From Thermodesulfovibrionales bacterium (lineage in GTDB: Bacteria > Nitrospirota > Thermodesulfovibrionia > Thermodesulfovibrionales > Dissulfurispiraceae): a stretch of 64,000 bases of DNA. Positions 16,791 to 27,258 of the stretch are shown here, in pieces. The notes under the pieces are model-generated. The model was not told where the DNA came from. It was given only the letters and a program-made list of their open reading frames with translations, and did no database searches. Both the position numbers and the translations under genes were made by a program. The stretch is taken from positions 124,001-188,000 of the forward strand of contig JAGUWD010000003.1 of the NCBI GenBank assembly GCA_020062545.1, read 5' to 3'. How positions within the stretch are numbered: position 1 is the stretch's first letter; every line of letters begins with the position of its first letter.

Positions 16791-18077
16791 ATGAGATTTC
16801 TTAAGTTAATTATGATTTTGCTTTTCATTGCTGTGCCGTTAGTGGCATTTTCAGCAGAAAAGGCAAAGACCATCGATGAGCTCGCAAAGATGTATGATGT
16901 TTCTTCATGCAAGCAGTGCCATCCAAAGGTGTTTGAGGAATGGGAAAAGTCTTATCATGCCATATCTCTTGTTGGCTCACCACGTACCATGGCTACCATA
17001 GCAAGTGCTGTAAAAGATGGTATCTTGAAGGAATGGACTAAGTCAGGAGCAAAAGAAGTAAAGGATATTAAAGTAGAGCACATGTTATCCTGCCTGAAAT
17101 GCCATCTGCCTCAGATAAAGGATGCAACTGACGCAGTTGCTCAGGAGATTGCAAAGGCAGCAATCGATGGTGCTGCAGGTGATGAGGCTGCTCAGGAAAA
17201 GCTTAAAAAGGTTGGAATCAACTGCCTTATCTGCCACAATCAGAAGGCACTTATACACAAATGGACTGACGGCGAGCCAGAAGCCGGTGTTATTTACGGC
17301 AATAAGGAAGGCGCCCATGGCGATGCGAAGTTCAAGGCACTGAAAAAGAGCCCGATAATGAAGGAGTCAATCCTCTGCGGCCAGTGTCACGGTCTTGGTC
17401 CGAACTTTGATCTAACAGAACCAACACAGTGCGCAACTCTTTATGGAAGCTATCTCCATTCATATGTGCCTTCAGGCGGCTCAAAGACATGCCAGGAATG
17501 CCATATGGACAAAGGCCACTTAATGCCTGCCTACAGGGACCCTGATCAGGCAAAGAAGGCTGTAAGAGTGGAAGTTGATGCAATGGGCTATTACTTCCTG
17601 CCAAAGCCCGGAGATTCCATTCCAACTGCAAAGGTCACTGTAAAAATGATAAGCAATGCAGGACACAGAATTCCTGACGGCTGACCATCCCCGAACAGAG
17701 TGGTCCTGGATGTGACCGCTAAGACAAAGGATGGCAAAGAGGTATTCAATACTTCCAAGATTTATATGCCGCAGTCTCCTGCCAAAGGTAGAGGCGATAA
17801 GATGGCTTATGGACCTTTCAGAAAATCAGGTATGCTTTCCGATACAAGCCTTCAGCCCGGCAAACCTACAAAAGAGATCTTCGAGATTAAGTTCCCCTAC
17901 GAAGATGTAGAAAAAGAGGGCAAGAAGGTAAGGGAAGTAAAGGCAAAGGAAATGGATGTAACTGTAAAACTATGGTACCTGCCAGCAGGTGGTGACCACA
18001 GGAATGATAATGCTACACCTGTGAATAAGGCAAAGTACCTTTTCTATGAAACAACAAAGACAGTTACGGTAAAATAA
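16791..18077 (+). CDS. Pentahaem cytochrome c with in-frame selenocysteine
   Basis: One 428-residue protein read through TGA 17682-17684 (Sec298). AAGGAGGG 5 nt before the ATG at 16791 fixes the start. A signal peptide (LKLIMILLFIAVPLVAFSA) is followed by five CxxCH haem sites: CKQCH, CLKCH, CLICH, CGQCH and CQECH. The TGA lies in GHRIPDG-Sec-PSPNRVVLDV; the downstream frame continues for 131 residues as a beta-rich domain with no start of its own and ends at TAA 18075-18077. It is probably a periplasmic electron carrier or reductase subunit. A SECIS-like hairpin follows the TGA. Reading it as two genes would leave an orphan C-terminal domain. Confidence 0.85.
17699..17720 (+). promoter_or_regulatory. 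Candidate SECIS hairpin in the cytochrome gene
   Basis: AGTGGTC (17699-17705) pairs with GACCGCT (17714-17720), one G-U, around the loop CTGGATGT. The loop begins 21 nt after the TGA, the same spacing as in the YeeE and DsrE genes. Confidence 0.65.
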
Positions 18078-18090
18078 CTGTATCGAATTC

Positions 18091-18127
18091 AAATATTCGG
18101 CCCCGTGATTCACGGGGTCGAATATTT
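18091..18127 (+). terminator. Terminator after the seleno-cytochrome
   Basis: AAATATTCG-G-CCCCGTGA pairs with TCACGGGG-T-CGAATATTT, a long stem with one mismatch, followed by a T-rich stretch. Confidence 0.85.
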
Positions 18128-18149
18128 ATTTAATATCGGGGTGTTATCA

Positions 18150-18452
18150 ATGCTTCGTTTGATTGGTTTGTTGATAGCTGTCTTAATTATTTTTGGCTCT
18201 GTTGCCATGAACGCAGAAACAAAGCATGAGAGGGTCGTCAATCTTACCGGAGGAGGTCTCTGTCAGAACAGCGCGACAACTATTATGACAGAAGAAGTTT
18301 CCAAGCTTAAGCCCGGAGATATTCTTACCGTAGTAATAGAGACAGAGAATAAGCACCTCATTAAGGCTGCCATAGTGCTCGAAAAGCTCCCGGTTGTTTA
18401 TGAAGAATTAACAGATATTGATTTAACCCGCTTTATAATCAAGCTTAAATGA
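18150..18452 (+). CDS. Small exported protein with a TusA-like core
   Basis: 100 residues from the ATG at 18150. The signal peptide is LIGLLIAVLIIFGSVAMNA. The mature part begins VVNLTGGGLCQNSATTIMTE and contains KLKPGDILTVVIETENK, a pattern reminiscent of TusA/SirA proteins (a Cys near the N-terminus, then LKPGDxLEV). The usual CPxP is CQNS here and the protein is exported, so a sulfur-carrier role is speculative. Its 3' end overlaps convergent rsmA by 30 nt. Confidence 0.6.
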   Translation: MLRLIGLLIAVLIIFGSVAMNAETKHERVVNLTGGGLCQNSATTIMTEEVSKLKPGDILTVVIETENKHLIKAAIVLEKLPVVYEELTDIDLTRFIIKLK

Positions 18453-19211
18453 TGGACTCAGGTTATCGGCGAGCCTCGCAAATTCTTCTATGCTCAATGT
18501 CTCTGCCCTTCTGTTTGGATCGATTTCAGCATTAATCAGGATTTTCTTAATATCCTTTGAGATCGAGCTCAACGAATTGGATAGTGTTTTTCTTCGCTGA
18601 GAAAATGCTGTTTTCACTATTCTGAAAAATAACTTTTCATCCGCTACTATTACCCTTGGCTTATCAAATATTTCTATATGTATCACAGCAGAATCGACCT
18701 TTGGCACAGGTCTGAATGCACCTTTGGGGATAATGAATTTCAATTTTGGCTCTCCATAATACTGGACAGCAATGGAAAGAACACCATAATCCTTTGTGTT
18801 TGGTTTTCCAACAATTCTTTGCGCCACTTCTTTTTGGATTGTAAGGGTCATGGATTTAAGATTTTTTCGTGTCTCGATGAGTCTGAATATTATAGGCGTG
18901 GTTATGTAATAGGGAATATTTGCCACCACCTTGAATGGCTCAAGTTTTTCATAAGGGTATTTGAGTGCATCTCCATGGATAAGTTCTATGTTAAATCCCT
19001 TTATTTCTTCTTTCAATTTCGCATAAAGTTCGTAATCAAGTTCTATGGCTATAACCTTTTTTGCGACCCCTGCAAGTATTTTAGTAAGTGTTCCTATCCC
19101 AGGCCCGATTTCGACAACAGTATCATTATGCGTAATATCGGCAGCCTCAACAATTCTATGTAAAATTGAGGGGTCAAAGAGAAAGTTCTGTCCCAAATAT
19201 TTTTTCGGCAT
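18423..19211 (-). CDS. rsmA: 16S rRNA dimethyladenosine transferase
   Basis: 262 residues. Clear KsgA/RsmA motifs: KKYLGQNFLFDPSIL at the N-terminus, SAM-binding VVEIGPGIGTLTKIL and the catalytic NIPYYITTPIIF. It dimethylates two adjacent adenosines near the 3' end of 16S rRNA. No strong Shine-Dalgarno is seen before the ATG at 19211. Confidence 0.96.
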   Translation of the reverse strand: MPKKYLGQNFLFDPSILHRIVEAADITHNDTVVEIGPGIGTLTKILAGVAKKVIAIELDYELYAKLKEEIKGFNIELIHGDALKYPYEKLEPFKVVANIPYYITTPIIFRLIETRKNLKSMTLTIQKEVAQRIVGKPNTKDYGVLSIAVQYYGEPKLKFIIPKGAFRPVPKVDSAVIHIEIFDKPRVIVADEKLFFRIVKTAFSQRRKTLSNSLSSISKDIKKILINAEIDPNRRAETLSIEEFARLADNLSPSFKLDYKAG

Positions 19212-19269
19212 AATATAAGTTACATTTTATATTGTTTTATGATATTTTTAAAACTGAATTATGTATGGT

Positions 19270-19440
19270 ATGGCCAGCAGGTGCGCATCAAAGCCTTTAC
19301 AAAGCCGTTGTTCTTTATGCAGAGTAGGAGACTATTAGCGCCTTTACCTAAATAGATAACAATGTAGGAGGTGACGGATTCAAGAGAATGTTTTACAATA
19401 TTCCGAAGTGTAAAGTCTTTTCAGCATACCTGCTGCCATA
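19270..19440 (+). ncRNA. Structured intergenic element, copy A
   Basis: The two ends pair: ATGG-(C)-CAGCAGG at 19270-19281 with CCTGCTG-CCAT at 19429-19439, then AAGCCTTTACA with TGTAAAGTCTT (one mismatch). CTATT/AATAG closes an internal hairpin. The unpaired core CAATGTAGGAGGTGACGGAT is shared with copy B at 48.1 kb. Paired bases differ between the copies in a compensating way, which suggests selection on structure. It may be a small RNA or a fold-back mobile element; the strand is not determined. Confidence 0.5.
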
Positions 19441-19467
19441 TGTGCGGTAGTACTCAGGTAAATTTTA

Positions 19468-21982
<2,515 letters not shown>

Positions 21983-21998
21983 GAGGACTATAGTGGGA

Positions 21999-22754
21999 TT
22001 ATTTGATAGCCGAATACGATTTTACCTTTATCTTCACAATATAATTCTTAAACTCGATTTTTAGCCGCGAATTATACCAGATTGGCTTTGAATTCGAGGG
22101 CTGGTTCTGCTGATCGATTCCTTCCGTACTTTCATTATTGCTTTTTGCCGGTACATCATAAAAGATCTTCAACTCTTCTCCATCATTAAGCTCGATGGTC
22201 TGCTGTACCGGCAGCAATGTTTTTTTGCTGATGAGTAATTTCCTGTAAGAGTTTTTTAATTCATATGCGTCTTCTTTTTCCTGCAATGTGTAATCTTTTA
22301 TATTCCACCAGAAGAAGCTGTTTTTAAGGCCGTCGATGAGTATTGTGCTTTTGTTTTTGTCCAGTTTCGGCTTGCTTTTGATAATGCCTTTGTCTTCGCT
22401 TACTTCGCCTGCAAGAAAGCCAAGATAATAGAGCCTGAGATTGAGTTTGTCTTCTGAAACATTCAATGATGCATCACCGCTCATGCTGCTGTCATTCTTT
22501 TCATACTCCACAGATAAAACCGCCTCTATGGATTTGATGTCCTTAAGTTCTGAGAGGGCATTCTCGATGTGAATCCCCTCATAAGAAGGTAATTCCACAT
22601 GTTTCGGAGCGCAAGAAGAGACAAAAGACAGTAGCAAGTAGCCGGTAGCCAGTAGCCAGAATAAAAGATTTGGATGTTTTTGCCCTTTTTCTTGACCTTT
22701 GACCACTGACCCCTGACCCTTATATTCTGATATTTTCGATAACATCTTCGACAT
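21999..22754 (-). CDS. LolB-like outer-membrane lipoprotein
   Basis: 251 residues. AGGAG 6 nt before the ATG at 22754 supports this start inside the radA 3' end. A lipoprotein signal (LLATGYLLLSFVSSC) appears only after ~30 residues. The mature domain (SIEAVLSVEYEKNDSSMSG, LRLYYLGFLAGEV) has the antiparallel beta pattern of LolB/DUF4292 proteins, which receive or handle lipoproteins at the outer membrane. The odd N-terminal extension (EYKGQGSVVKGQEKGQK) and the signal peptide are encoded by heptamer microrepeats. Confidence 0.72.
   Translation of the reverse strand: MSKMLSKISEYKGQGSVVKGQEKGQKHPNLLFWLLATGYLLLSFVSSCAPKHVELPSYEGIHIENALSELKDIKSIEAVLSVEYEKNDSSMSGDASLNVSEDKLNLRLYYLGFLAGEVSEDKGIIKSKPKLDKNKSTILIDGLKNSFFWWNIKDYTLQEKEDAYELKNSYRKLLISKKTLLPVQQTIELNDGEELKIFYDVPAKSNNESTEGIDQQNQPSNSKPIWYNSRLKIEFKNYIVKIKVKSYSAIK
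22629..22720 (-). repeat. Two heptamer microrepeats at the lipoprotein start
   Basis: 22629-22659 reads CAGTAGC, AAGTAGC, CGGTAGC, CAGTAGC, CAG. 22693-22720 reads TGACCTT, TGACCAC, TGACCCC, TGACCCT. Both stay in frame with the coding strand. Confidence 0.75.
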
Positions 22755-24129
22755 TCCTGACTCCTACTATGGTTATGCCTAAATCGTTTTTCAATCTCTC
22801 GGCATTATTTTTGGGGATAATAGCCTTTTTAAATCCTATTTTTGCCGCCTCTTTGAGCCGCGCTTCGCTCTGAGCCACTGCCCTCACTTCACCTGATAAT
22901 CCAACTTCGCCGAAGAGAAATGTTTTTGCATCCATTGGCATTTCTCTGAATGACGATACGATTGCCGAGATTATGCCTATGTCTGCTGCAGGCTCGAGTA
23001 TTTTCAAGCCTCCCACAATATTTATGAATACATCCATTCCGCCAAGATGTATTCCTGCCTTTTTTTCGAGGACTGCTATCAACAGATTCACCCTGTTAAA
23101 ATCAACTCCCATGCTCGTCCTTCTCGGCATACCGAAGGTTGTTGGAGAGACGAGTGCCTGCAATTCTACGAGTAAAGGACGTGTGCCTTCCATGGTTGCG
23201 ATTACTGTCGAGCCTGAAGCACCCAACGGCCTCTCTGACATAAACAACTCTGAAGGATTGGTTATTTCTATAAGACCTTCGTCCGTCATCTCAAAGACGC
23301 CGATCTCATTTGTCGAACCAAATCTGTTTTTAATTGTCCTTAATATTCGATAAGGGTGTCCTCTGTCTCCCTCGAAATACAAGACCGTGTCAACTAAATG
23401 CTCCAATACCCTCGGCCCAGCAATAGCCCCTTCCTTGGTTACATGGCCTATGAGGAATACAGGTATCTCCGACCTTTTTGCAAAGAACATTAGCTTTGCC
23501 GCAGACTCCCTGATCTGTCCAACGGAGCCAGGTGCTGATGTGAGTTCTTCTGTATAAATGGTTTGTATGGAGTCGACAACCACTGCCGACGGCCTTAAAT
23601 CCTCGGCAGTCCTGATGATATTTTCTACCAGTGTTTCAGGCAGAAGCATAATATTGTCAGAGTCTATGGAAAGACGCTCTGCACGTAATTTTATCTGCTC
23701 AGGTGACTCTTCGCCAGAGACATATAAAACAGTCCGGAGTCCGGAGTTCGGAATTTGTAGTTTAGTATCTGATATTTGACCCTTGACTCTTGACTCTTGA
23801 CTCTTGACTATTTTCGCTACTGCCTGAAGCAGCAGCGTGGATTTCCCAATGCCCGGGTCGCCGCCTATGAGGATTATTGCACCGTTTACAAGCCCTCCTC
23901 CCAATACCCTGTCGAATTCATTTATTCCGACAGCTGTTCTCTTTTCCTTGCCTCCAATTATCCTGCTCAATGGCTGAGGTTCGGAGGCTCCGAAGGATTT
24001 CAATGCCTTCGGACTCTGCTTTTCTTCTGAAAAGCTGTTCCATGCGCCGCAATCAGGGCATTTGCCGAGCCATTTTGGGCTTGCATATCCGCATGCCTGA
24101 CATTGAAAAACTGTTTTGATCTTAGACAT
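22720..24129 (-). CDS. radA: DNA repair protein RadA, with repeat-encoded insertion
   Basis: 469 residues. An N-terminal zinc finger (CQACGYASPKWLGKCPDC), a RecA-like ATPase with Walker A GGDPGIGKSTLL, the KNRFG motif and a C-terminal Lon-like domain (GGMDVFINIVGGLKILEPAA) are all present. RadA is a branch-migration helicase in recombination. Residues ~107-133 (SQESRVKGQISDTKLQIPNS and flank) are an extra loop absent from typical RadA between AVAKIVK and TVLYVSGEE, encoded by microrepeats at 23732-23809. The ATPase motifs are untouched. Confidence 0.95.
   Translation of the reverse strand: MSKIKTVFQCQACGYASPKWLGKCPDCGAWNSFSEEKQSPKALKSFGASEPQPLSRIIGGKEKRTAVGINEFDRVLGGGLVNGAIILIGGDPGIGKSTLLLQAVAKIVKSQESRVKGQISDTKLQIPNSGLRTVLYVSGEESPEQIKLRAERLSIDSDNIMLLPETLVENIIRTAEDLRPSAVVVDSIQTIYTEELTSAPGSVGQIRESAAKLMFFAKRSEIPVFLIGHVTKEGAIAGPRVLEHLVDTVLYFEGDRGHPYRILRTIKNRFGSTNEIGVFEMTDEGLIEITNPSELFMSERPLGASGSTVIATMEGTRPLLVELQALVSPTTFGMPRRTSMGVDFNRVNLLIAVLEKKAGIHLGGMDVFINIVGGLKILEPAADIGIISAIVSSFREMPMDAKTFLFGEVGLSGEVRAVAQSEARLKEAAKIGFKKAIIPKNNAERLKNDLGITIVGVRNVEDVIENIRI
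23732..23809 (-). repeat. Two heptamer microrepeats inserted in radA
   Basis: GTCCGGA, GTCCGGA, GTTCGGA at 23732-23752, and ACCCTTG followed by three ACTCTTG units at 23779-23806. Together with the sequence between, they encode an in-frame loop of about 27 residues. Confidence 0.8.
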
Positions 24130-24922
24130 GAAGCAGCCTCATACCCTTGCCGATGCTATAGGCATTCTTAATGGCAATATCCACAAACTCCTTCGCCTTT
24201 CTTGTAGCCTCTAAAACAGATATGCCTTTTGCAAGACAGGCACTTATTGCCGCAGAAAACGCACATCCTGTCCCGTGATATTCGCCTTTTATTTTTTTAC
24301 CCCTGAGACGATGAAATTTTTCTCCGTCATATATTAAATCTAATGTTTCTCCATCGCTTCTGACTTCTGACTTCTGACTTCTGACTTCTTCGAAATGCCC
24401 GCCTGTTATTAGTACTATTTCAGTGCCCAAATTTTTTAATTCCATAGCAGCCCTTTCCATATCTTTTTCATCCATTATGGTTATGCCTGAAATGGCAGTT
24501 GCCTCGTAGATATTGGGTGTTATGACTTTTGCGAGAGGGAATAACTCCTCCTTGAGTGCATCGAGGACGCCGTTTTCCATCAGGCTCGTACCTGTGGATG
24601 ATATGGTGACTGGGTCTATGACCAGATTCTCAAGCTCATATCCCTTTATAATTTTTGCCACTGCCTTTACAGCATCTATGGAAAAGAGCATTCCTGTCTT
24701 AATGGCATCGGGTCTAATGTCACTAATGAGAGTATTAAGCTGTTCTTCAAGGAATTTCCCGTCAACTTTCAAAATTGCATTCATCTCATATGTGTTCTGG
24801 GCTGTAAGTGCAGAGACTGCTGAAAGGCCATAAACGCCGAAGTGATTGAAAACCCTGATATCTGCCTGCAATCCCGCCCCTCCGGTAGGGTCAGAGCCTG
24901 CTATGGTAAGGGCTGTCTTCAT
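24122..24922 (-). CDS. thiD: Hydroxymethylpyrimidine/phosphomethylpyrimidine kinase
   Basis: 266 residues from the ATG at 24922; an earlier ATG at 24943 lies upstream of the -10 box. MKTALTIAGSDPTGGAGLQADI is the family start, and GTGCAFSAAISACLAKG is the C-terminal anion-hole/catalytic motif. It phosphorylates HMP and HMP-P in thiamine synthesis. EEVRSQKSEVRSDG is a repeat-coded insertion. The start overlaps nothing upstream; its end overlaps radA by 8 nt. TATAAT 7 nt before the ATG indicates a leaderless mRNA. Confidence 0.93.
   Translation of the reverse strand: MKTALTIAGSDPTGGAGLQADIRVFNHFGVYGLSAVSALTAQNTYEMNAILKVDGKFLEEQLNTLISDIRPDAIKTGMLFSIDAVKAVAKIIKGYELENLVIDPVTISSTGTSLMENGVLDALKEELFPLAKVITPNIYEATAISGITIMDEKDMERAAMELKNLGTEIVLITGGHFEEVRSQKSEVRSDGETLDLIYDGEKFHRLRGKKIKGEYHGTGCAFSAAISACLAKGISVLEATRKAKEFVDIAIKNAYSIGKGMRLLHV
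24361..24388 (-). repeat. Four TGACTTC heptamers inserted in thiD
   Basis: Four perfect tandem copies. Translated leftward they give a 7-residue period (SQKSEVR) in a surface loop before the conserved LIYDGEKF segment. Confidence 0.85.
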
Positions 24923-24929
24923 GAAATGT

Positions 24930-24979
24930 ATTATATCAGGCATGAGAGAATGTTGACAAATCTACATGATTTCTATTAT
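24930..24979. promoter_or_regulatory. Overlapping divergent promoters of thiD and rplM
   Basis: Leftward: TTGTCA (24954-24959), 18 nt, extended -10 TGATATAAT (24930-24938). Rightward: TTGACA (24953-24958) and TATTAT (24974-24979) with a 15-nt spacer, or TTATCT with 17 nt. The two -35 boxes share five bases, so only one polymerase can bind at a time. Confidence 0.6.
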
Positions 24980-25029
24980 CTTATTTACTCTTAATTCATC
25001 GAATTCAATAGTTAAGGGAAGGTGTATAG

Positions 25030-25467
25030 ATGAAGACGACGAAGTTTGCAAAAAAGGAAGACATTAATCGTAAATGGTATGTTGTGGATGCAAAAGACCA
25101 GATCCTCGGCAGGTTGAGCTGCCAGATCGCATCATACCTCCGCGGCAAGCATAAGCCTGTATTTACACCAAATGTGGATACAGGGGATTTTGTGATTGTT
25201 GTCAATGCAGATAAGGTTAAGGTTACAGGCAAGAAGATGACAGACAAAATGTATTACAGGCATAGCGGCTATATCGGAAGCATAAAGGAAAAGGCGCTTA
25301 AGGACAGGATGAAAGAAGAGCCTGAAAATGTAATAATGGATGCAGTGTGGGGAATGCTCCCGAAGAACAGGCTTGGCAGGGCAATGATCAAGAAATTAAA
25401 GGTATATCGCGGCCCTGAGCATGGCCATGCTGCACAGAAACCAGAACTAATACAAATTACAAAATAA
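25030..25467 (+). CDS. rplM: 50S ribosomal protein L13
   Basis: 145 residues. [39 protein letters not shown] and the C-terminal [15 protein letters not shown] are diagnostic. GGGAAGGTG precedes the ATG. It is cotranscribed with rpsI 9 nt downstream, the usual bacterial pair. Confidence 0.98.
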   Translation: MKTTKFAKKEDINRKWYVVDAKDQILGRLSCQIASYLRGKHKPVFTPNVDTGDFVIVVNADKVKVTGKKMTDKMYYRHSGYIGSIKEKALKDRMKEEPENVIMDAVWGMLPKNRLGRAMIKKLKVYRGPEHGHAAQKPELIQITK

Positions 25468-25476
25468 GGAGTAGAG

Positions 25477-25869
25477 ATGGCTTCACTACAGTACAATTCA
25501 ACAGGCAGGAGAAAAAGGTCAATAGCACGGGTTACGCTAATTCCCGGCAAAGGCAAGATTACCGTAAACAACAGGGAATTCGAAAACTACTTTCCAAGGG
25601 AGACCCTGAGGATGATTATAAGGCAGCCATTTCAGGTTGCAGGCGTAATCGGTAAATATGATGTTGAAGCCAGTGTTACAGGCGGCGGTCTGAGCGGTCA
25701 GGCAGGCGCATTGAGGCACGGAATTGCAAGGGCGCTTGTTACTGTCGATGCTGATCTGAAGTCAAAACTCAAGAAAGAAGGGCTTTTGACAAGGGACCCG
25801 AGAGAGGTCGAGAGAAAGAAGTACGGATTGAGGGGCGCGAGAAGAAGGTTCCAGTTCTCCAAGAGATAA
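25477..25869 (+). CDS. rpsI: 30S ribosomal protein S9
   Basis: 130 residues. [20 protein letters not shown] at the start and the basic C-terminus [17 protein letters not shown], which reaches the P-site tRNA, identify S9. AAGGAG lies 6 nt upstream of the ATG. It is followed by a strong terminator. Confidence 0.98.
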   Translation: MASLQYNSTGRRKRSIARVTLIPGKGKITVNNREFENYFPRETLRMIIRQPFQVAGVIGKYDVEASVTGGGLSGQAGALRHGIARALVTVDADLKSKLKKEGLLTRDPREVERKKYGLRGARRRFQFSKR

Positions 25870-25901
25870 TAAGTACAGTTTACTCATTGTTAATACAACC
25901 G

Positions 25902-25931
25902 AAAGCCCGTTCAAAGAACGGGCTTTGTTTT
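25902..25931 (+). terminator. Terminator of rplM-rpsI
   Basis: AAAGCCCGTTC and GAACGGGCTTT around AAA, then GTTTT. Confidence 0.92.
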
Positions 25932-25935
25932 AATA

Positions 25936-26064
25936 CAAGCAGGACAAGGTATTTTCGCTCATTCTCGACGGGCATCCAGCCCGTCTGCGAGGCTACGCCA
26001 GCCCGCTTAGCCATCCATGGCACGCTTGGGCTGCCGAAGCCGCTCCAATACCATGTCCTACTTG
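25936..26064 (+). repeat. GC-rich palindromic element before argC
   Basis: Terminal arms CAAGCAGGACAAGGTATT (25936-25953) and AATACCATGTCCTACTTG (26047-26064) are inverted with 2 mismatches in 18. The interior is much richer in G+C than the surroundings and holds nested hairpins (GACGGGC/GCCCGTC, GGCTA/TAGCC). There is no gene in it. It is probably a small non-autonomous mobile or REP-like element. Confidence 0.6.
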
Positions 26065-26084
26065 TTTATTAAGAGGTAGAGAAT

Positions 26085-27125
26085 ATGATAAAAATAGCGA
26101 TTTGTGGTGGCAGCGGGTATACGGGTGCTGAGCTTCTGCGTATTCTTTCAGGACACTCTGAAGTCGAGATAACTGCTGTTACATCCGAGAAGTCAGCAGG
26201 CAAGAGGGTTACAGACCTTTTCCCGCATCTTCACAAGTATTCTTACCTTATTTATGAGCCTTTGGACAAAGAAAAAATCCTGAATAAGGCAGATGTATTT
26301 TTCATGGCACTGCCTCATGCAGCGTCTCAGGAGGCAGTGGATTATTTCTTTAAGAATGGCAAAAAGGTTATAGACCTTTCTGCCGACTACCGTTTGTCAG
26401 ATGTAGCGGTTTATGAGGAATGGTATAAGACGCCTCATAATTATGCTGATACATTGAAAAATGCTGTTTACGGCCTTCCAGAGCTTCATCGTGAGAAGAT
26501 AAAAAAGTCGAGCCTTATTGCTAATCCAGGCTGCTATCCGACAAGTGCTATCTTAGGATTATACCCAGCGATAAAAGAAGGCATTATTGATATTGAAACT
26601 ATTGTTGTTGATTCGAAGTCAGGCACATCCGGCGCGGGGAGAAAGGCTGACGTGGGCTTTTCATATTGCGAAGTGAACGAAGGCTTTAAGGCATACGGAA
26701 TTGCCGTACACCGCCACACGCCCGAGATAGAGCAGGAACTATCAGGAATTGCGGGCAAAAAGATAACAATAAACTTCACACCGCACCTTGTCCCTATGGA
26801 CAGGGGAATAATCTCTACAATGTACGGAAAGATGGTTAAAAAGATCGATACCACAGCAATACTTGATATTTATAAGAAATATTATGACACAGAACCGTTT
26901 GTAAATGTCCTTGACGAGGGCGTTTATCCGAATGCGAAGAATGTCCGAGGCAGTAACTTTGTTGAGATAGGGCTTAAGGTGAACAAACGCACAAATACAC
27001 TGATTATTGTTTCTGCAATAGACAACCTCGTCAAAGGCGCATCAGGACAGGCCGTGCAGAACATGAATATCATAATGGGGATTAAAGAAACAACATCTCT
27101 TGAGTCATTGGCGGTATTTCCATAA
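26085..27125 (+). CDS. argC: N-acetyl-gamma-glutamyl-phosphate reductase
   Basis: 346 residues. The NAD(P)-binding IAICGGSGYTGAELLRILSG and catalytic NPGCYPTSAILGL (Cys) are clear, with SKSGTSGAGRKAD and the C-terminal NLVKGASGQAVQNMN. It performs the third step of arginine synthesis; argJ of the same pathway is 33 kb away. AAGAGGTAGAG provides the ribosome-binding site. Confidence 0.97.
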   Translation: MIKIAICGGSGYTGAELLRILSGHSEVEITAVTSEKSAGKRVTDLFPHLHKYSYLIYEPLDKEKILNKADVFFMALPHAASQEAVDYFFKNGKKVIDLSADYRLSDVAVYEEWYKTPHNYADTLKNAVYGLPELHREKIKKSSLIANPGCYPTSAILGLYPAIKEGIIDIETIVVDSKSGTSGAGRKADVGFSYCEVNEGFKAYGIAVHRHTPEIEQELSGIAGKKITINFTPHLVPMDRGIISTMYGKMVKKIDTTAILDIYKKYYDTEPFVNVLDEGVYPNAKNVRGSNFVEIGLKVNKRTNTLIIVSAIDNLVKGASGQAVQNMNIIMGIKETTSLESLAVFP

Positions 27126-27131
27126 CTTTAG

Positions 27132-27208
27132 TTCATAGCTGATAGCTCAATGTTCATAGTTCATGGTTCATAGTAACAATCAACGATGAACTATCAACGG
27201 TGAATGAT
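27132..27208 (+). repeat. Heptamer microrepeats after argC
   Basis: 27132-27173: TTCATAG, CTGATAG, CTCAATG, TTCATAG, TTCATGG, TTCATAG. 27181-27208: CAACGAT, GAACTAT, CAACGGT, GAATGAT. Non-coding spacer between convergent genes. Confidence 0.75.
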
Positions 27209-27258
27209 TTCAACTACATCATGGGGTACTGTCCCATCCGCCAGATTTTTCTTTATCG

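Noticed and set aside
24361-24388. CRISPR array or phage-related repeat
   Set aside because: Units are 7 bp without spacers. No CRISPR-length repeats, cas genes or spacer pattern occur anywhere in the window.
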